Translations under genes and position numbers: made by a program
In this document: positions 7,941-10,019 of the stretch, one piece after another
Position numbering within the stretch: position 1 is the stretch's first letter
Layout: every line of letters begins with the position of its first letter
Notes under the pieces: generated by a model
What the model saw: only the letters and a program-made list of their open reading frames with translations
Told to the model about the DNA's origin: nothing
The model's database searches: none
NCBI GenBank assembly: GCA_916048145.1
Contig: CAJZGT010000040.1
Span: 1 to 10,019 of the forward strand
DNA: 10,019 nucleotides
Direction of reading: 5' to 3'
From: an uncultured Streptococcus sp.
Lineage (GTDB): Bacteria; Bacillota; Bacilli; Lactobacillales; Streptococcaceae

Positions 7941-9793
7941 AAACACATATAAGCTTATCAGTTAATCGTTTGTTAAATGAAGATACCTATGCTATCCCTC
8001 TTTATCAGAGAAATTTTGCCTGGACTTATGATGAAATTGAGCAGTTACTGAACGACGTAGCAGATGCTGTTCAAGAAAATAGAGACAATTACTATATTGG
8101 GACATTAGTCGTTAATAAAGAGAATAACATTTTCAAAATCATAGATGGTCAACAACGGACAACAGCTCTTAATTTGATTGCCTTAGCTTTGAAGCATGAG
8201 TTTGGTTTTGATAGATTGGAAGCTGTCAATCTTACCTTCCCAGCTAGGCAGAAATCAAATAAGAATATTAAAGATCTATTTGCCAAGCAAGAAATTTCAG
8301 AGGACGATGAAAATGAGCTGACTAGAGGTTACAGATATGCTAAAGATGCATTGAAAAAAGTGCTAGAGGAGCGCCGTCTTGATCCTCAGTCTTTCGTTGA
8401 TTATCTTTTTGAGAATGTCATCATTTTTCGGAGTATACTTCCTGAAGATTTAGATTTGAATCTTTATTTCGAACGTTTCAACTCTCGAGGAGAACAACTA
8501 GAGGCTCATGAGATTCTTAAGGCGCAAATGATGGCTAAGTTCGGTACAGATCAAGAAATGGCGCAAAAGTTTGCAAGAATTTGGGATGCCTGTGCAGAAT
8601 TTAATAAGCCGGTAATAAAAACTTTTCAAATCCGAAGTAGACCAAACAATACTGATGAAGAGGGGGAGAAAATTTTTGGTAAAGAATTTACTAACTTCAA
8701 ATTGGAAAGTGTATTTGAGAAAATAAGAGTAAAAAAAATTGAGCAACGAAGTTTACTAGATGCAATTACTCAGACAAAATATGAAAGTAGTAGCTTAGTA
8801 AATAATGGAGCAGATATTTCAAATTATACGACTGTAATTGATTTTCCAACATTTTTGCTTCAAGTTTTTTTCATCATGGAAGGAAATGATGAAACTACAT
8901 TTGATGATAAAAAATTATTGAAAATTTTTGAAATTGAACGACGAGATAGAGAATGGGTCCAACAATTTGGGCAACTACTTCTGACTATGAAGCATATATT
9001 TGATACGCTTATCGTAAAAAATGTCCAATTAGAAAATGAAACCGAATGGCAACTCAAACGAGGTAAGTATGAGACATATCAACGAAATGAAAATGGAGGA
9101 TGGAAATATGTTCGAATTAATTATCAAAACAATACTTTTGACAATTTAAACAAAAACATTATCCTCCTTCAATCCATGTTTGCTGTGACCTTTACTGCTA
9201 ATCGTGATAGTCGTTGGTTATTCGAGATCTTACAATTTCTATTCAGACATATTGAAGAACTAAATAATCAAGAATTTGGTGATTATTTTAAGGAATTTCT
9301 TGAAAAAATGGCAGTGAGATATGCTGAGGAAAGATTGTTTACTGAAGATAAAAGTATAAAAAAATATAGGGCAATTCCTGTTTATGCTTTTAACTTTGTA
9401 GATTATGTTTTATGGAAAAATCGTGCCGAATTAGAGAAAGAGTACAAAGATATTAATTTTGATCATTTCAAATTTGCATATCGTCGCTCCATAGAGCATT
9501 GGTATCCTCAGAATCCAAATGGACATGATGGAGAGAGTCAATTATCTTCTGAGTTTTTACATTCCTTTGGTAATCTTTGTATCATTACCGATCGTCAGAA
9601 CTCCAGGTTTGGCAATTCCTATCCAGAGGCTAAATTAGAACAATGGGAAAGAGAAGGGATATTCCATCGTCAGAGTCTAAAATTACAGATGATGGCAAAG
9701 ATAACTTCTAAAAAAAATAGATGGGATATTGGTGAGATTCAATCTATGGAAAAAGAAGTGGAAAGATATGTACAAAATTTTTGTAATAGGTAA
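7934..9793 (+). CDS. DUF262-DUF1524 (His-Me/HNH) nuclease-type protein, GmrSD/SspE-like
   Basis: A 619-residue protein. Its DUF262 domain has IPLYQRNFAW (21-30), IIDGQQRTTAL with DGQQR at 71-75, and FNSRGEQLEAHEIL from 182. The first two motifs sit at nearly the same positions as in the upstream gene, so the pair are diverged paralogues. The C-terminus holds a DUF1524-type His-Me finger: IEHWYPQ with catalytic H522, then a loop, then LHSFGNLCIITDRQNSRFGN (542-561) with G546-N547, N556 and N561. The central region (about 230-480) is a long spacer of unknown fold, rich in Lys, Asn and Glu. In GmrSD and SspE families DUF262 binds or hydrolyses nucleotide and DUF1524 cuts or nicks DNA. By inference this is the effector and the HNH-less neighbour a partner or regulatory subunit. 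The start ATG is set by overlap with the upstream stop codon. It is the last gene of the operon and looks intact. Confidence 0.92.
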   Translation: MVETHISLSVNRLLNEDTYAIPLYQRNFAWTYDEIEQLLNDVADAVQENRDNYYIGTLVVNKENNIFKIIDGQQRTTALNLIALALKHEFGFDRLEAVNLTFPARQKSNKNIKDLFAKQEISEDDENELTRGYRYAKDALKKVLEERRLDPQSFVDYLFENVIIFRSILPEDLDLNLYFERFNSRGEQLEAHEILKAQMMAKFGTDQEMAQKFARIWDACAEFNKPVIKTFQIRSRPNNTDEEGEKIFGKEFTNFKLESVFEKIRVKKIEQRSLLDAITQTKYESSSLVNNGADISNYTTVIDFPTFLLQVFFIMEGNDETTFDDKKLLKIFEIERRDREWVQQFGQLLLTMKHIFDTLIVKNVQLENETEWQLKRGKYETYQRNENGGWKYVRINYQNNTFDNLNKNIILLQSMFAVTFTANRDSRWLFEILQFLFRHIEELNNQEFGDYFKEFLEKMAVRYAEERLFTEDKSIKKYRAIPVYAFNFVDYVLWKNRAELEKEYKDINFDHFKFAYRRSIEHWYPQNPNGHDGESQLSSEFLHSFGNLCIITDRQNSRFGNSYPEAKLEQWEREGIFHRQSLKLQMMAKITSKKNRWDIGEIQSMEKEVERYVQNFCNR

Positions 9794-9802
9794 TAGCTAA
9801 TT

Positions 9803-9830
9803 AAAACAAGCTTCAGTAAGCTTGTTTTTT
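9803..9830 (+). terminator. Intrinsic terminator of the WYL-DUF262 operon
   Basis: AAAACAAGCTT (9803-9813) and AAGCTTGTTTT (9818-9828) form an 11-bp perfect stem with a CAGT loop and a T run to 9830. It begins ten bases after the last stop codon. The A run on its 5' side could let it work in both directions. Confidence 0.9.
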
Positions 9831-9846
9831 AAAATACCAATATATG

Positions 9847-9868
9847 TGATATACTAGTAAGGGAAGGA
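9847..9868 (+). promoter_or_regulatory. Extended -10 box and Shine-Dalgarno-like site in the final intergenic region
   Basis: TGATATACT (9847-9855) is an extended -10 box, followed by GGGAAGGA (9861-9868), a good ribosome-binding sequence. Together they look like the start of a small gene, but no usable start codon follows at the right distance: the bases are TTTTGTAAAAG. Confidence 0.4.
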
Positions 9869-9872
9869 TTTT

Positions 9873-10006
9873 GTAAAAGACAAACCAGCTCAAAATTTTT
9901 TGACTATCAGCTAGAACTTGCTGATCAGACAATTCTTCTATCAACAGCACTCTTGTCAGGTGCCATTGCTTTAGCAGGATTATTCTCTGCTTTGAAAGAA
10001 AAATAA
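9873..10006 (+). pseudogene. Remnant of a small one-helix membrane protein (~43 aa), start lost and frameshifted
   Basis: Downstream of the good ribosome binding site, the frame beginning at GTA (9873) reads KDKPAQNFF up to a run of six Ts at 9896-9901, and continuing in that frame soon hits TAG. In the shifted frame an open stretch reads DYQLELADQ, then a hydrophobic segment TILLSTALLSGAIALAGLF, then SALKEK and a TAA at 10004-10006. One extra T would join the two parts into a typical small streptococcal membrane protein, and ATG in place of GTA would start it. I do not recognise the family. It may be a decayed gene, a sequencing error in a homopolymer, or chance. Confidence 0.35.
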
Positions 10007-10019
10007 AAATAGAAAAGAG

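Noticed and set aside
5669..9793. Assignment to a classical GmrSD, Ssp or Dnd system
   Set aside because: No phosphorothioation genes, methylase or glucosyl-hmC context is present, and the two-DUF262 plan differs. Only domain-level likeness is supported.
1..10019. CRISPR array, riboswitch or additional RNA gene
   Set aside because: No regularly spaced repeats and no recognisable riboswitch or tRNA fold beyond the tRNA-Pro at the left edge.

Overview
The window looks like chromosome of a Streptococcus of the mitis/pneumoniae group. The signs are a Gram-positive PolC-type replicative polymerase of 1463 residues, an ISL3-family (IS1167-like) insertion-sequence remnant, low G+C, and extended -10 promoters of the TGnTATAAT kind. 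The species is inferred, not read directly.

Layout, left to right. At 1-53 is the 3' part of a tRNA-Pro(UGG), probably the last gene of a tRNA (or rRNA-tRNA) cluster. About eight bases later comes a roughly 400-bp internally deleted ISL3-type element (62-463). It keeps both ends, the first ~36 codons and the last ~45 codons of its transposase, and has lost the middle. A strong hairpin inside it is the only visible terminator for the tRNA transcript. polC (558-4949, + strand) is intact, with every catalytic motif readable. A 12-bp dyad and a perfect extended -10 promoter follow it and lead into a 174-residue protein (5037-5561). That protein resembles the ATPase core of DnaA but has lost Walker A and most of Walker B, so it looks like a DnaA/Hda-fold pseudo-enzyme.

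After a 107-base gap begins a tight three-gene operon (5669-9793): an HTH-WYL regulator, a DUF262 protein without a nuclease domain, and a second DUF262 protein with a C-terminal DUF1524 His-Me (HNH) nuclease domain. The last two genes overlap by 7 bases, and a textbook terminator closes the operon. The plan resembles GmrSD/SspE-type nucleic-acid-targeting defence modules under WYL control, but the two-paralogue arrangement does not match a named system I can assign with confidence. This, together with the DnaA-like protein beside polC, is the part of the window most worth study.

The last ~190 bases hold a promoter-like element and the reading frame of a small one-helix membrane peptide. It appears broken by a missing start codon and a one-base shift in a T run.

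Inferred division of labour: PolC copies DNA in the replisome. The DnaA-like protein could act on replication or belong to the accessory block. The WYL-DUF262 operon probably senses and cuts foreign or modified DNA.
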